Origin: Scilla litardierei | Lineage: Eukaryota > Streptophyta > Magnoliopsida > Asparagales > Asparagaceae | Assembly (NCBI GenBank): GCA_030789695.1 | Contig: CM061132.1 | Location: 151,350,597-151,414,596, forward strand | Direction: 5' to 3' | Length of the DNA stretch: 64,000 nt | Part shown: in pieces, positions 35,493-47,420 of the stretch | How the letters are laid out: each line of letters starts with the position of its first letter | How positions within the stretch are numbered: position 1 is the stretch's first letter | The notes under the pieces: model-generated | Told to the model about the DNA's origin: nothing | Seen by the model: the letters and a program-made list of their open reading frames with translations, nothing else | Database searches by the model: none | Program-made: the position numbers and the translations under genes

Positions 35493-36614
35493 CTACACTA
35501 CTGGAAAGAACACACCGTGATCAAATGGCGGATCCCGAATCTTTGATGGTGGAGGAAGTTGTTCAATTTGCTCCTTGCGCTCCTCGGCGATTATTTTTCC
35601 TCCAAAAACTAATTTGGACCCCAGCAACACAACTCCAAGCATCTCTATAAGCTGTTTGCCAATGTCCTGCGAGAGATGAGTTATGTCAGTCCAAATTATT
35701 TTAAAATTCTTCGAAATAAAATTATTCCAAATGTAGTCATCAAAATAAGTGAAAGAAATTAAAATAAGTTGACGACTACTCCCTGAAATATTTGCACTAC
35801 TCTCTGTACGATGCTCGATCAATGGGGAGAGGGGTAAATGATTTTGGGACAAAACTGGAGGAGGGCATGGTTCTGACTCCATGGCGATAATCTCAAAACC
35901 CTTGTCCCTAGCTGTCTCCTCCTCTCGTTCATCCAAAATTGCTAGTTCGTCCTCTCTTTCGCACACACTTTTTGCCATGTATATATTTTTATTTGTGTCA
36001 TCAACGTGACATGGCTCGCTCGATATTCCTGCAATAGAAGATGAACTCGTATTAGATTCTTTAAATTGAGTTTCAAAAGCATTACCTTCTTCTAAGCAAG
36101 TGGCAATCAGAGTAAGATCTTCGATGGATTTCTGAATTTGCCGACTCCGAGCAAGGAAATTGTCCTGGAATTGATGGGATGTGGCCTCCTGTGTCTGAAT
36201 AATCAGGTAAACTTCCTCTTTCAAGGATGGCAAAGGTACGTCTACACTTTGCTCCCGTTGATCGAGGCACGAAGGCTCCGTTGAATCGCTCTCCGAAGTC
36301 TCTTCCATGGTTTCTTCGTTTTCTTGCAGAGACTCCATGTATTCCCACGCCTCTGTCGGCGTCATGCCTCACAATAAATTCTGCAGCTGTGGTCGTAGTC
36401 CATCTAGGAAGGACGCCATAAGCTCTTCATTTGTGTACCCATGCTGTGGATAGCTCGATATGATGTCTGTGAACCTTCTCCAGGCCTGAAAGAAAGTTTC
36501 ACAGTCAGTTTGATTAAAATTAACAATTTTGAGCTTTTCCATCCTATGTTTGTGTGCATTAGCGTACCTTGCATCATACAGATTGTTCGTGCAATAAAAA
36601 TTCATATACTCCAT
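35493..36614 (-). pseudogene. Truncated gypsy gag with in-frame TGA
   Basis: Residues ETFFQAWRRFTDIISSYPQHG and EELMASFLDGLRPQLQNLL match the central part of the gypsy gag capsid domain (Retrotrans_gag family). A TGA at 36369-36371 follows, then the same frame continues with GMTPTEAWEYMESL (the usual continuation of this domain) and an acidic, low-complexity tail to 35493. The N-terminal half of gag and the zinc knuckle are missing. Only about 130 bp separate its first codons from the primer site. A gag fragment as the only coding content resembles so-called TR-GAG elements. Confidence 0.65.
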
Positions 36615-36721
36615 TTTTAAAAATTAAAAGAAAATAATGAAAAAAAGTTTATGTACAGTAAAGTGGTAAGATCTCACCGAAGGTCCTCTAAATGAAATAA
36701 ACCGTAGTCACAAACCATTCC

Positions 36722-36739
36722 TCCCCGGCAACGGCGCCA
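36722..36739 (-). other. Primer binding site (tRNA-Asp)
   Basis: Minus-strand TGGCGCCGTTGCCGGGGA, complementary to the 3' end of plant tRNA-Asp, six bases from the 5' LTR. Confidence 0.85.
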
Positions 36740-36745
36740 AAAACT

Positions 36746-38669
36746 TGGTGGGCTCCGAAAAGGTGCTCTCTCTCAAGCGCAAGAGTCCGTACAAGTAGTA
36801 AAATCTGGGAGTCCAGATGTCGAATCCACGGGAAGAAATCTGTTGCAACCACAATTCAAATCAAATAGAAATCCTACGGAAAGAAACTAAACACTTTTAA
36901 TGGTGGTGGCGATGATGGTGATGTGAACACGTGAACAATATAAACAAGGGAATTCGTGTATGAAAATACCTATAAAGAGTATGCACATGGTATGGGTTCG
37001 TTAGGATCAACGATTCGTATTAATTTGGTTGATAGGTATAACGCACTGAATTCTCCTTTTGGGAGCAACTCATCGGAAAATACCCAATATAACTCAATGA
37101 ATTCTCCTTTTGGGAGCAACTCATCGGAAGATGCCCTTTTGGGGGTTAAAACACGATATTCAAAAAGATCGCCGCTAAGATTATAATACGATATGAAACT
37201 CTCTTTTGGAGAGATCAAAACTACGGTATGACACTCCCTTTTGGGGAGATCAAAACTCACCCTTTTGGGGCGATCATCAACTAAATCAGTTCTTTTGGAA
37301 TCTGAAAAAGTCGATTTACGAACAAAGATTACAATTTTAGCGGCGTTTAACGATTTAGCACGAGGAATACAACCAAATAAACACAAATAATATCCCCTAA
37401 CTACTCCATACCATGCACAACAGAGATTTAGCTACTCATAATGCAAGAATAAACAACTTTCATAGCCAAATACTTCAAGTTCATAGCAAAATACAATAGA
37501 AAACACCAAAATACGGGGTTTGAGTTAAAGAAAATATCACCAATTCTCCTTGAAAAGACTTCAAACTCTCTGGAAATAATAAAACAAGCCTCTGGAATTT
37601 TACAGAATTTTTCAGGGGGGGAGAATACGGCTCCTAGAGCCTCCAATACGCCCAAAATACGCCCCAATCTGCTTGAATACGCCCAAAAACCCTAAATGCG
37701 CTTATATAATAGGCTTGCGGGTTTGGGTTGTGCTATCGGATCTAAACCCGCATCAAAATCATACCTGAATTGATCTGAGCCGCTCATCTCGAGCGGGGTA
37801 AACGAGAACCGTTGATCAAATGCGGGATTAAATATGGGATCGACACGTGTCCACTCTTATTGGGTTTAAATTTCGAATTCGTCTCACCCGCATCCGCTCT
37901 CCGTATCGAACTCGGAGTTAACACACGCCGTTCGATTGAAGCGTGGGCTGGCCGATGGATGCCGCGTGTCCCCCGCTCGAACGAACTCGCATCTTCTCTT
38001 TCAAATTGCGGGAGCGAAGGTGGCCGTTAGATGAGGCGGCAACTCCACGGATGCACGCCACGTGTGCTCAATGCCGCTTCCGTCTGCGTTCGTGCGGGTT
38101 AATTTTGCGCCGTTCGATCTCGATCGAACGGTCTGTATGGAGCCACGTCGCCGCTTGTAGAGAGCATCTCCTGGCCGTCGGATTCGAATCCGACGGTGTA
38201 AACTCCGCTTCAGCCCCGCGTCTTTCGCCTGATCGTGGCCGTTCGATCGCGATCGAGTGGCCACCAAAAATACGCGTTGACAGCTTCTGATCGTCGTCCG
38301 ATGGAGCGGGAAGGGCCAGATTAGCGCCACGTGTCGCTATTTGATTGGCCGGCGACCGTATATTTCATATTTTGAGTGTATTTCCCCATTTAATTGGTAT
38401 TCTGCATTCAAAAATACATAGAAATTAGCACAGATCTAAAAAAAATACAAATAAATAGTCGTTGGAATCGTGAGATCGAGACCAAGCTAGGAAAAATATA
38501 AAAAGTGCAGAAATACTTCGTTAATTGCTGTTTTGTGCTCAAATAGTGTGTTTTCTCTAATAAATAAATGTGTAGAAAATACGTATGAATTAGAGATAAA
38601 TTTAGCATCATGTGAACACAAAAATAGGGCTAAATGGGGGGTTAAATATGTAATATTGAACCCGAATCA
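36746..38669 (-). repeat. Gag-only gypsy element, 5' LTR
   Basis: Aligned with 32545-34463 at offset 4201, with small indels. Confidence 0.9.
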
Positions 38670-38674
38670 GAGAA

Positions 38675-39322
38675 TGGCTTGATCAAGGTCAGAAATTTTG
38701 GAAATGCTAATATTAACTAGAAGAGACCCAGAAGATGGAATATCAAGGATGGTACCAAGAAGCTTGGGGTCTAGCTTGATAGAGGTCCCCTAAACTAGAG
38801 TATCAATAATCCCAGTATAATTATACTCATCGTGAATGTGGTTTGTATAAAAGAGTTTGACGAGCTTGGGATATGGCTTAGGGGATTCAACAGCTTTGTA
38901 ACAAAAGAGATCAACAAGCTTAGTCGTGGTCAAGTGCTGAGATAGATTTTCAGCCTGAAAAAAAGAATATACACTTGTCATCACGACAAGTAGGGATAGG
39001 TAGACACTGCAGTTGAAGGAATTGTTTTAGGATTCGAATGAGCTTGAGGTTCAGGGTTAGAGGGTTCAACCTGAGCTTGGGGTTGAGGAATGGGTTCAGC
39101 AGTAGAAGTACGGAGTTATTTGCGCTTACGAAGAAGCGGCACAGGTTCACTTTCCCATGATTCATCGGAATCAGAGGGAGAAGTAGAAACAGGGGAATGA
39201 GACCTAGCTCGTTTCATACGGGCTTTGGTCGGAGCAGATTTGGAAACCCTAATCTTCTTCTCCTTAGGCTTCTTGAGCGATATGGATTTAGCCTTAGAAG
39301 AGGATCCGGGCTTAGGTCCCAT
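38675..39322 (-). pseudogene. SIRE-type env-like ORF, N-terminal part
   Basis: Starts near 39322 (MGPKPGSSSKAKS), with a basic Lys/Arg/Ser-rich N terminus. A TAA at 39116-39118 is followed by a Pro/Gln-rich stretch and then a segment with VKLFYTNHI (38790-38984), typical of plant env-like or transposon proteins upstream of the ILPKSG core. Several stops and the nested element at 38669 inactivate it. Confidence 0.5.
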
Positions 39323-39639
39323 CGAATTGCGAAATGCGAACATAGGTTCTTGGGCACGAAATTGAAGAGAACGAGTTGAATTTTGATACCTATATGGAAG
39401 GAGGAGATGATGGACGACTGGAGGAGCAGTCAGAGGAGGAAATCGATAGCCGGATCAACTCGATCGTCGGCGAAGTTGATCGAAGGAGACACTAACTGCT
39501 CGAAGGAAGTGTGATTTGAATCGGAGGAAAGAGAGAGCAATTAGAGTCGACCTTATAAGTCAATCGACCATGATTTGAGCCATTGGATAGAAATAAACGG
39601 TTGAGATTAAGCTTTCGAACCGTCGAACAGCTCAGGCAG

Positions 39640-39980
39640 GCATCTGATGCATAAAGTGGAATCGCTTGTAAAGCATTGAATTAAAAATGGCTGAGCAGAA
39701 GCACATGCGCCTGTAGAAGAAAACACAGATGCCTGTCGATGAATAGGCGCCTGTGAAATGACTTACAGGGGCCTGTCTGCAGACAACAAATTCAGACAGA
39801 GAGATATCTCTCGGGAGGATTCCAAGCAGGCGCCTGATGATAAAAACACAGTCGTCTGGGATACAAACAGGCGACTATATGATGAACATCAGTTTCCTGA
39901 CTGAACGCTGTGAATTAGAGACAAGATTAGAGGCATGGGCAGGCGCCTGTTGAAGGATCCATAGGCGCCGGTCCAGGTTC
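39640..39980. repeat. Second CAGGCGCCTG array, in the SIRE-type internal spacer
   Basis: Copies include 'caggcgcctgatgata', 'aggcgcctgtgaaatg' and 'gcaggcgcctgttgaag'. The same motif family as in the LTR array sits here between pol and the env-like ORF. Confidence 0.75.
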
Positions 39981-40239
39981 TCAAAACTAGAAATGAGGCA
40001 AAAACTTGATGAAAGAGTTCTCTCACCCTAAATCTATACATTAGACACTCTAATCACATCAAAATACGATCATAAACATATAAACTAATACACATATAAA
40101 GGATATCAATATAATCAAAACTTCATCAAATTCTCCAAGAAATCTCATAGAAAACATATTGAGAAAATATACACAATCGATATATGAGATGAAAATGATC
40201 ATATAAACACAAAACATGGTATAGCATGAAAATGAAGTC

Positions 40240-41490
40240 CTAGATTTCAGATTCACACATAATTCCTAATTCTCTACGCAACCTCACAAATGAATCTTCT
40301 TTAAGTGGTTTTGTGAAGATATCGGCAATTTGTTTTTGGGCTTCAATGTACTCTAGAATGATGTCTTTTTAGCTACATGATCTTTTATGAAATGGTGTCT
40401 CACATCTATATGTTTGGTACGGGAGTGATGTACCAGATTTTTGGAGCGGTAAATTGCACTTTGGTTATCAACTATGATAGGACAAGTATCATAATTAATA
40501 CCATAGTCTTTAAATGTGTGCATCATCCAAAGAATTTGTGCACATGCAAGACCGCGATAATATATTCTGCTTCGATCGTGGACAATGATACAGAATTTTG
40601 TTTCTTGAAAAACCAATAGACAAGAGAATTTTCCTAGAAAATAGCAAGTGCCACTCGTATTCTTCCTATCGGATTTGCATCCAGTAAAATCGACATCACT
40701 ATATGAGATTAACTCATATGTGCTAGATTTAGGATAAAGTAATCCATAATCTAAAGTTTGATTGAGATAACTAAATATTCGTTTAACCGCAATCAAATGT
40801 GATTCCTTAGGTTGTGATTGATATCAACACACACACATGCGAAAAACATGATACCGGGCCTACTTGCGGTTAAATAAAGTAGACTACCAATCATACCTCG
40901 ATATAGACGAATGTATATATTTTTCACGTTTTCATCCTTGTGAAGGTGTGTAGTTGTACTCATTTGAGTTCTGTTGCTTGAAGACGATTTCATCCCAAAT
41001 CACTTGATTAGCTCCCCGGTGTACTTTGATTGATGGATGAAGATGACATCCTTCAATTGCCGAATTTGAAGTCCTAGAAAATTGTTGAGCTCACCCACGT
41101 GGCTCATCTCAAATTCATCCTTTATAGACTTCGAAAATTCTTGGCAAAGATCATAGTTAGTAGATCCAAAAATTATATCTACATAAACTTGAATAAAAAG
41201 AATGTCATTTTCATAGTACTTAGTAAAAAGAGTAGAATCAACTTTACCCATTTTAAATTCCAAATCCAAAAGAAAGTTTTTAAGGTGATCATACCAAGCT
41301 CTAGGAGCTTGTCTCAACACATATAAAGCTTTCTTAAGTTTAAAAACATGGTTTGGAAATTTTTCATGAATAAATCCGGGAGGTTGAGAAACATATACTT
41401 CTTCATTAACAATACCATTTAAAAATACACTTTTAACATCCATTTGAAATAGTTTAAAATTTTTATGAGATACAAAAGATAATAATAATC
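40240..41490 (-). pseudogene. SIRE-type reverse transcriptase (C-terminal part) and RNase H
   Basis: RT resumes immediately at the gypsy insertion, with MDVKSVFLNG, KKALYVLRQAPRAWY and then QVYVDIIFGS. The catalytic box reads YVD-IIFG because one Asp codon of YVDD is missing. RNase H (SYSDVDFTGCKSDRKNTSG, DNQSAI, HSRTKHIDVRHHFI) follows in shifted frames. The C-terminal ADIFTKPL block runs to the stop at 40240. Frameshifts near 40990, 40790 and 40370 are evident. Confidence 0.85.
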
Positions 41491-41787
41491 TGATCACTCC
41501 TTATTTTACACCCTTTTCCCGCATGTTTGCATGCCATTTTGATCGCCCAAATCATGTTTTTCACGATATATCGACGATATTGCGATGCTTTTCACGATTT
41601 GTTGTTTTTGTCGCATTTCAGGTGATTTGGCGCGATTAGGAGTGATCTCGAGATGCGTGTAATCTAGACGGCCACCGACGACCTCCCCGAGGGGTATTTT
41701 GCTGTTGGAGAGGAGCGGAAGAAGAATGGACGTCGCCGGAGCGACGAGGAGGCCAAAACGACCAGTTTGGGCATTTTTTGTGTCCCA

Positions 41788-42166
41788 CTCGGCCGAGTGG
41801 AGGAGCCACTCGGCCGACCAGCGAGACACTGCTCGGCCGACCAATTCAGACACGAGTTACCTGTGCACTCGGCCGAGCACAGAAGACCCACTCGGCCGAG
41901 TGACGATACCACGTCCGCCCGAGTGGCGCCCAGACGAAGGCCCTCAAAAAGACCGAAGTTACTGTTTTTCGGCCATCTGAGCTTCAGAAGACCCACTCGG
42001 CCGAGTGGCAAATCCCGTCCGCCCGAGTGAAGTGAAGCCATCGGCCGAGTGACGACAACTCACTCGGCCGAGCCGCCCCCGAACTGAAGACCCCTGAAGC
42101 CCACGACTTACTGGAAATTGACAGGGTTTTCACTCGGCCGAGCGACTTTTGTCACTCGGCCGAGTG
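41788..42166. repeat. Palindrome array CACTCGGCCGAGTG in the 5' LTR
   Basis: About twelve intact or one-sided copies (for example 'cactcggccgagtgg' near 41790, 41889 and 41995, and variants GTCCGCCCGAGTG). An identical array lies in the 3' LTR at about 53072-53450. Confidence 0.9.
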
Positions 42167-42248
42167 CGATGCGCTGCCTGTAGCGAAATTTGCGGAAAAC
42201 AGGCTGTGCAGGGGCGTTTTGGTCAGGATTTTTAGACGATTTTTGGGG

Positions 42249-42258
42249 CTATTTAAGC
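42249..42258 (+). promoter_or_regulatory. TATA-like box of the Athila-like LTR
   Basis: CTATTTAAGC, downstream of the palindrome array. The same box is at about 53533 in the 3' LTR. Confidence 0.4.
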
Positions 42259-42655
42259 TCTGTTTTTACCCTAGTTTTAGGAGCCACCTCTCAGATTTTT
42301 TGCAGCTTTTTGAGTCTACTTTTTAGTTTTATTAATTGTGATTGGTGAAGAGAAAAACTTGGATTTTTGTTGGGTTGATTGAAGATCTACATTGGTTTGC
42401 ACTTCTCTTCCACAAAAACTCTATTTTTATTGTTTATATCATAGTTGTGATGAATTCCATTGTCTATTTCTTTGCCAATTATTGTGCTATTGCTATGATT
42501 AGTGAGTAGTCTCCACGTCTTGGGGCGTGGGGATGAACCCTACGAGCCCAATTTCGTATTTGTGTTGAATTGGTAGAAATTGAGCTAGGATTGTTATTAG
42601 GGATTAGATTGGGATCGAATTACTACGGATAGCTAGGTATTCGCATCAATTGGGA

Positions 42656-42936
42656 TTTGCAAGAGATTGGATCCCAATTCGATGGGAAGCCCTAGAAATC
42701 CGAATTGGGTTGGAGTCGGATTTTCGAAGTATCGGTTTGCAAGAAATTGGACCGATGCTAGGATCTCCGGTTGCAATTCCGTGCCGATACCCGTTTGCAA
42801 GAGATTGGACGGGTAGGAACTATCCTAATCTTGATTGTGGACCGAGTTTGCAAGAGATTGGGCTCGGTGCGCAATTGGACGATGATGTTGATCCTAATGC
42901 TAGCTTCCCTAGGGTAGGGTTTGCAAGAGATTGGAC
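42656..42936 (+). repeat. Dispersed 'tttgcaagagattgga' repeats in the LTR
   Basis: Five copies of TTTGCAAGAGATTGGA (one reads AAGAAATTGGA) are separated by unrelated sequence of 50-70 bp. The same set is in the 3' LTR at offset 11284. Function unknown. Confidence 0.75.
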
Positions 42937-43313
42937 CCAAACCCAGGATAGCTATAGACCGGCAACAGCGCGAGAGCGTGAGCTTGGTTCCACATTTAGT
43001 TGCAACTAGTTCATCCGAATTCTCATCCTAGCGATTTCGATACCGGCGAACCACAATTGTGAAATACGGTGAGTAGTGGGGATTCCCCATTCCCTAGGCG
43101 TTCTCTATTTGATTTGATATTTTGCACTTTTGTCTGACGATTGTGACAGGATCGCCCAAGGCAGTTATCCCTCTGAATAGCCAGGTTGATTAGGAGCAAG
43201 CACGGTCATTCGTCCTCCCTGTGTTCGATACCCGCTCGCCGCTATACCGTGCGCTTGCGGTAAAACTACAACCGTCGCCTCGGGACGTGTACGCCGGGGC
43301 GCGACCAAGTTTT

Positions 43314-43331
43314 TGGCGCCGTTGCCGGGGA
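43314..43331 (+). other. Primer binding site (tRNA-Asp)
   Basis: TGGCGCCGTTGCCGGGGA, six bases downstream of the 5' LTR, complementary to the 3' end of tRNA-Asp. Confidence 0.88.
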
Positions 43332-43478
43332 GGGGCATTTTGACGGTACTCGGCACCGACCACCCGGTTATTTCTTCTTACTTTCTTCCTTTACTTCCCT
43401 CTCTATCTTATCCTAACTTCATTCGTAGCCCTATTTGCATATTCTCCCCGCATTTCGCATAAGATCTTAACAGGGAGA

Positions 43479-46400
43479 ATGGGGGATGCAACGCCAACAA
43501 TAGAACTCAGTCGAGAAGATCATGACACCTTCACAGACCTCCTTAAGGAGCTTGTCGACGAGGTCCACGCTACCGGAGCATTTGCTATCAATATCACGGA
43601 CCCCGACGAACAACTATTTGCTAGCTTTGTGATGGACCAAATCTCCGCGGAAGGAACTATCGGAGGCAATGTCAGAGTTGACGTGGTCGACGACAAATTG
43701 TATTTCGAAGACAATAGAGCAAATGACGAAGAGCACTATGCTCCCGAAGAACCCTTCGAGCAAACCGACATTCCGGGTGTTACACTTTATGACGCTCACT
43801 CTTGTTTTTATGAATCGTCTGATGTGTTTCTTGATTCCAGGTACGAACTGGAGCAGAGTGAAGGTTTTGGCGATGCTAGCACTGAATCAGAGGGCGCCTA
43901 CTTCGATGCCTCATCCTCACTAAGTAGCGAGTCTGACTCGTCACAAGAAAGCATTCCACCTGAAGATGAGCTAAACCAGGATGACAAGGAAGAAGCCGAA
44001 TTCATGCGAGCTGAAAAGGTGGAAGAAGCAGCGGCACCTCAGGTAGAGCTTAAACAATTACCGCCGAATCTAAGGTATGCCTTTTTGGGTAATAAATTGA
44101 CTTTTCCGGTGATAGTCAATTCCCACCTCACACAAGATCAACTTGAAAAACTCCTAGACGTCCTTAGGAGCCACAAAGATGTCTTGGGATACACTATCTC
44201 CGATCTCAAAGGGATAAGCCCTAGGCTTTGCACGCATCGGATCCATTTGGAGGATACCGAAGCCACCTCCATAGAGCCTCAAAGGCGGTTGAACCCGAAC
44301 ATGAAGGAGGTGGTTAAAAAGGAAATCCTAAAATTGCTTGAAGCCGGTATAATTTATCCTATCTCTGACAGTAGATGGGTTAGCCCCGTCCACGTAGTCC
44401 CCAAGAAAGGAGGGATGACTGTCATAAAAAATGACAAAGGTGAGCCAATATCCACGCGCACTGTCACGGGATGGCGAATGTGCATTGACTATAGGAGACT
44501 CAATAAAGCCACCCGAAAGGACCATTACCCATTGCCATTCATCGATCAAATGCTTGAACGCCTCGCGAACCATAAATACTTTTGCTATCTAGACGGGTAT
44601 TCGGGTTTTTTCCAAATCCCTTTGCACGAAGATGACCAAGAAAAGACAACTTTCACTTGTCCCTATGGCACCTACGCATACCGTAGGATGCCGTTCGGCC
44701 TTTGTAATGCTCCCGCCACTTTTCAAAGATGTATGACATCCATATTTTCCGATTATATTGAAAATATTATGGAAGTTTTTATGGATGATTTCTCGGTTTA
44801 CGGAAGTGAGTTTGACTCTTGCTTGGAAAATCTCACTAAAGTCCTAAAAAGGTGCCAACAAAACAATCTCACTCTCAATTGGGAGAAGTGTCACTTCATG
44901 GTCACGGAAGGTATAGTCCTCGGGCATCTTGTTTCCTCAAGAGGAATCGAGGTAGATAAAGCTAAAATTGAGGTAATCGAAAAACTTCCTCCTCCTATTA
45001 ATATTAAGGGCATTAGAGGCTTCCTTGGTCACGCGGGGTTCTACCGCCGCTTCATTAAGGATTTCGCCTCGATTGCCAGACCACTTACTTCCTTACTCGC
45101 TAAAGATGTTCCTTTTGACTTTTCAGGAGAATGCTTGCAAGCTTTCAACACCTTGAAGGAAGCGCTAGTCTCAGCGCCCATCATTCAACCGCCGGATTGG
45201 AGCCTCCCTTTTGAGCTAATGTGCGATGCTAGCGACCAAGCCATTGGAGCAGTATTGGGACAAAGGAAAGATAGGAAGCTTCATGCGATATACTACGCAA
45301 GCAAGACATTGGATGACACGCAGAAAAACTACACAACTACCGAAAAGGAGCTTCTAGCGGTCGTCTATTCCATAGAGAAGTTTCGCTCCTACCTCCTCGG
45401 TTCCAAGGTGATTGTCCACACCGACCATGCGGCATTGAAGTATCTTTTAAACAAGAAGGAGGCCAAACCCCGGTTGATTAGGTGGATACTCTTGTTGCAA
45501 GAATTCGACCTAGAGATCAGAGATAAGAAGGGTACAGACAATGTCGTGGCGGATCATTTATCTAGGCTCATTCGCGACAAGGAGGATGAGAGTTTACCTA
45601 TTGACGACACATTTGTTGATGAGAGGCTATATGCGGTAAGGACCGAGGAAGTACCTTGGTACGCGGACTTCGTCAACTACTTGGCGTGCGGAATCAAACC
45701 GCATGGGATGTCCACGCAACAAAAGAGGAGATTTATGCATGAGGTCCGTAGCTATTTTTGGGAAGATCCTTACCTTTTCAAGATATGCAAAGATAGTGTC
45801 ATTCGTAGGTGTGTTTCTAAAGAGGAGGCAACGTCTATCATTTTGCATTGCCACGGTCTACCATGCGGGGGACATCATGCCGCCTCTAAAACAACCGCTA
45901 AGATCCTGCAGAGCGGATTCTTCTGGCCCACAATGTTTAAAGACACTCACGCTTTTGTGAAGGGTTGCGATAGATGTCAACGGACCGGGAATATCTCCAA
46001 GCGCAATGAGATGCCGATGAGACCCATCCAGGAGATTGAGCTTTTTGATTGTTGGGGAGTAGACTTCATGGGGCCTTTTCCATCGAGCAACGGCAACAAG
46101 TACATCCTATTGGCCGTTGACTATGTCTCCAAATGGGTGGAAGCTATTGCCACCCCTACTAATGATGCGAGGGTCGTCTCCAAATTCTTCAAGCAAAATA
46201 TCTTTCCGCGCTTTGGAGTGCCGCGTACCTTGATAAGTGACGGGGGAAGCCATTTCATAGAGAACAAGTTTGAAGCCATGCTAAAGAAGTACGGGGTAAA
46301 TCATAGAGTTGGAATGGCTTATCACCCCCAGACAAGCGGCCAAGTAGAAGTCTCAAATAGAGAAATCAAGCAAATTCTCGAGAAAACAGTAGATCGGTCT

Positions 46401-47357
46401 AGAAAGGATTGGTCAATGAAGCTAAACGATGCTCTATGGGCCTATCGCACGGCCTTTCGCACCCCCATCGGTACCACACCGTTCCGCCTAGTTTATGGGA
46501 AGGCTTGCCACTTGCCGGTAGAGTTGGAACACCGTGCATACTGGGCCATCAGGACCTTTAACTACGACTATAAGAGTGCGGCGGTGAGGCGACTCTTGGA
46601 CATCAACGAACTTGATGAAATAAGGAGGGACGCTTATGAGAGCTCGAGAATTTACAAGGAAAGGACCAAGATTTTCCACGATGCCCGCATAACTGTCACG
46701 GACTTCAAGGTGGGAGACAAGGTCTTGCTCTACAATTCCCGACTCCGACTATTTCCCGGTAAGTTGAGGTCACGTTGGTCGGGACCTTTCACCATCAAGC
46801 ACATACAACCGGGAGGAGCTTTCGAGTTGGAAAGCAAGGAAGGTACCACATTCAAAGTAAATGGGCAAAGGCTTAAGCACTATTCCGAGGGGATCCCGAT
46901 GGGCGAAATCAATAGAGTATATTTGCTTAAAGAGCGGTCAGATGATCTCTCGGACCTCCTTGATGAGGTGATAGAGGAGGCGATTCCTCACTCAATTGGT
47001 GCCCTTTTTGACGAAGAATTGGATGAAGGCCCGGATTTAGGCCATGCGGACAATAATGATGATTCCCCCGACTTCTCCGCTGATGAAGATGAAGGCGACG
47101 CTGATGTCACAAGGATTCGAGAGCTCTGCAAGCTCTCGAAATCAAAGTCTCCAAAGAAAGCTCCGCCGGTACGGAAATCGGCATCGCCGGCTAAGCCGTT
47201 GACCGGGGCAAATGCTAGCTTGGGGGAGCCTCCCCCCAACACTATTCGAGATAGGAGACCACCGCGGGAGAACGCTTCGCCGCCACGTCCGAATCCAAGC
47301 GCGCTCCCCGGAAAGTTTGACGGGTGCATCTCATATGCACCAAACATCCCGCATTGA
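43479..47357 (+). CDS. Gypsy pol polyprotein: RT-RNase H-integrase, no gag or protease
   Basis: 1292 codons, uninterrupted, from a true ATG; stops lie just upstream in frame. Residues 1-200 are strongly acidic and match nothing I know; there is no D[ST]G protease motif and no CCHC knuckle. RT occupies about 270-500, with the catalytic FMDDF at about 434-438. RNase H is about 575-700 ([30 protein letters not shown]). The integrase zinc motif is near 787-840 (GGHH...CDRCQ), and the catalytic core has D862, D921 and E957 (spacing x58, x35), all present. A chromo-like or basic tail follows. A typical Athila pol is preceded by gag and protease; here the ORF starts 170 bp after the LTR. All enzymes look functional, but particles would need gag in trans. 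Confidence 0.9.
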   Translation: MGDATPTIELSREDHDTFTDLLKELVDEVHATGAFAINITDPDEQLFASFVMDQISAEGTIGGNVRVDVVDDKLYFEDNRANDEEHYAPEEPFEQTDIPGVTLYDAHSCFYESSDVFLDSRYELEQSEGFGDASTESEGAYFDASSSLSSESDSSQESIPPEDELNQDDKEEAEFMRAEKVEEAAAPQVELKQLPPNLRYAFLGNKLTFPVIVNSHLTQDQLEKLLDVLRSHKDVLGYTISDLKGISPRLCTHRIHLEDTEATSIEPQRRLNPNMKEVVKKEILKLLEAGIIYPISDSRWVSPVHVVPKKGGMTVIKNDKGEPISTRTVTGWRMCIDYRRLNKATRKDHYPLPFIDQMLERLANHKYFCYLDGYSGFFQIPLHEDDQEKTTFTCPYGTYAYRRMPFGLCNAPATFQRCMTSIFSDYIENIMEVFMDDFSVYGSEFDSCLENLTKVLKRCQQNNLTLNWEKCHFMVTEGIVLGHLVSSRGIEVDKAKIEVIEKLPPPINIKGIRGFLGHAGFYRRFIKDFASIARPLTSLLAKDVPFDFSGECLQAFNTLKEALVSAPIIQPPDWSLPFELMCDASDQAIGAVLGQRKDRKLHAIYYASKTLDDTQKNYTTTEKELLAVVYSIEKFRSYLLGSKVIVHTDHAALKYLLNKKEAKPRLIRWILLLQEFDLEIRDKKGTDNVVADHLSRLIRDKEDESLPIDDTFVDERLYAVRTEEVPWYADFVNYLACGIKPHGMSTQQKRRFMHEVRSYFWEDPYLFKICKDSVIRRCVSKEEATSIILHCHGLPCGGHHAASKTTAKILQSGFFWPTMFKDTHAFVKGCDRCQRTGNISKRNEMPMRPIQEIELFDCWGVDFMGPFPSSNGNKYILLAVDYVSKWVEAIATPTNDARVVSKFFKQNIFPRFGVPRTLISDGGSHFIENKFEAMLKKYGVNHRVGMAYHPQTSGQVEVSNREIKQILEKTVDRSRKDWSMKLNDALWAYRTAFRTPIGTTPFRLVYGKACHLPVELEHRAYWAIRTFNYDYKSAAVRRLLDINELDEIRRDAYESSRIYKERTKIFHDARITVTDFKVGDKVLLYNSRLRLFPGKLRSRWSGPFTIKHIQPGGAFELESKEGTTFKVNGQRLKHYSEGIPMGEINRVYLLKERSDDLSDLLDEVIEEAIPHSIGALFDEELDEGPDLGHADNNDDSPDFSADEDEGDADVTRIRELCKLSKSKSPKKAPPVRKSASPAKPLTGANASLGEPPPNTIRDRRPPRENASPPRPNPSALPGKFDGCISYAPNIPH

Positions 47358-47401
47358 TTGAAAATTATAGGGGGTCGAGCTCACGACCTAAAACGAGCGC
47401 T

Positions 47402-47420
47402 TGTCGGGAGGCAACCCGAC
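47402..47420 (+). other. Conserved hairpin after pol
   Basis: GTCGGGAGGCAACCCGAC can form a hairpin directly after the pol stop, preceded by 'gagcgctt'. Similar 'cgcttgttgggaggcaaccc' stretches occur in Athila/Tat-type elements after pol. Role unknown. Confidence 0.6.

Larger units (their letters stand above)
32545..38669 (-). mobile_element. Non-autonomous Ty3-gypsy element carrying only gag (Athila/Tat-like)
   Basis: LTRs 32545-34463 (1919 bp) and 36746-38669 (1924 bp), TG...CA, with target duplication GAGAA (32540-32544, 38670-38674). The tRNA-Asp primer site (36722-36739) places the 5' LTR on the right. The interior (2.3 kb) has a truncated gag and no protease, RT, RNase H or integrase. 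The LTRs are very similar (about 99% by eye), so it is younger than its host but older than the 13-kb gypsy element. It splits the SIRE env-like ORF. Confidence 0.9.
41491..43307 (+). repeat. Athila-like 5' LTR, 1817 bp
   Basis: TG...CA. It contains the CACTCGGCCGAGTG array (about 41788-42166) upstream of a TATA-like CTATTTAAGC (about 42249) and five 'tttgcaagagattgga' repeats in the R-U5 part (42656-42936). Confidence 0.93.

Noticed and set aside
41506..42041. Frames of 87-125 codons, repeated at 52790-53325
   Set aside because: They are LTR sequence with the CACTCGGCCGAGTG array. They were useful only as evidence that the LTRs are identical.
43314..43331. Possible tRNA-Asp gene fragment
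   Set aside because: Only the 18-base primer-site complement is present, next to an LTR; there is no cloverleaf.
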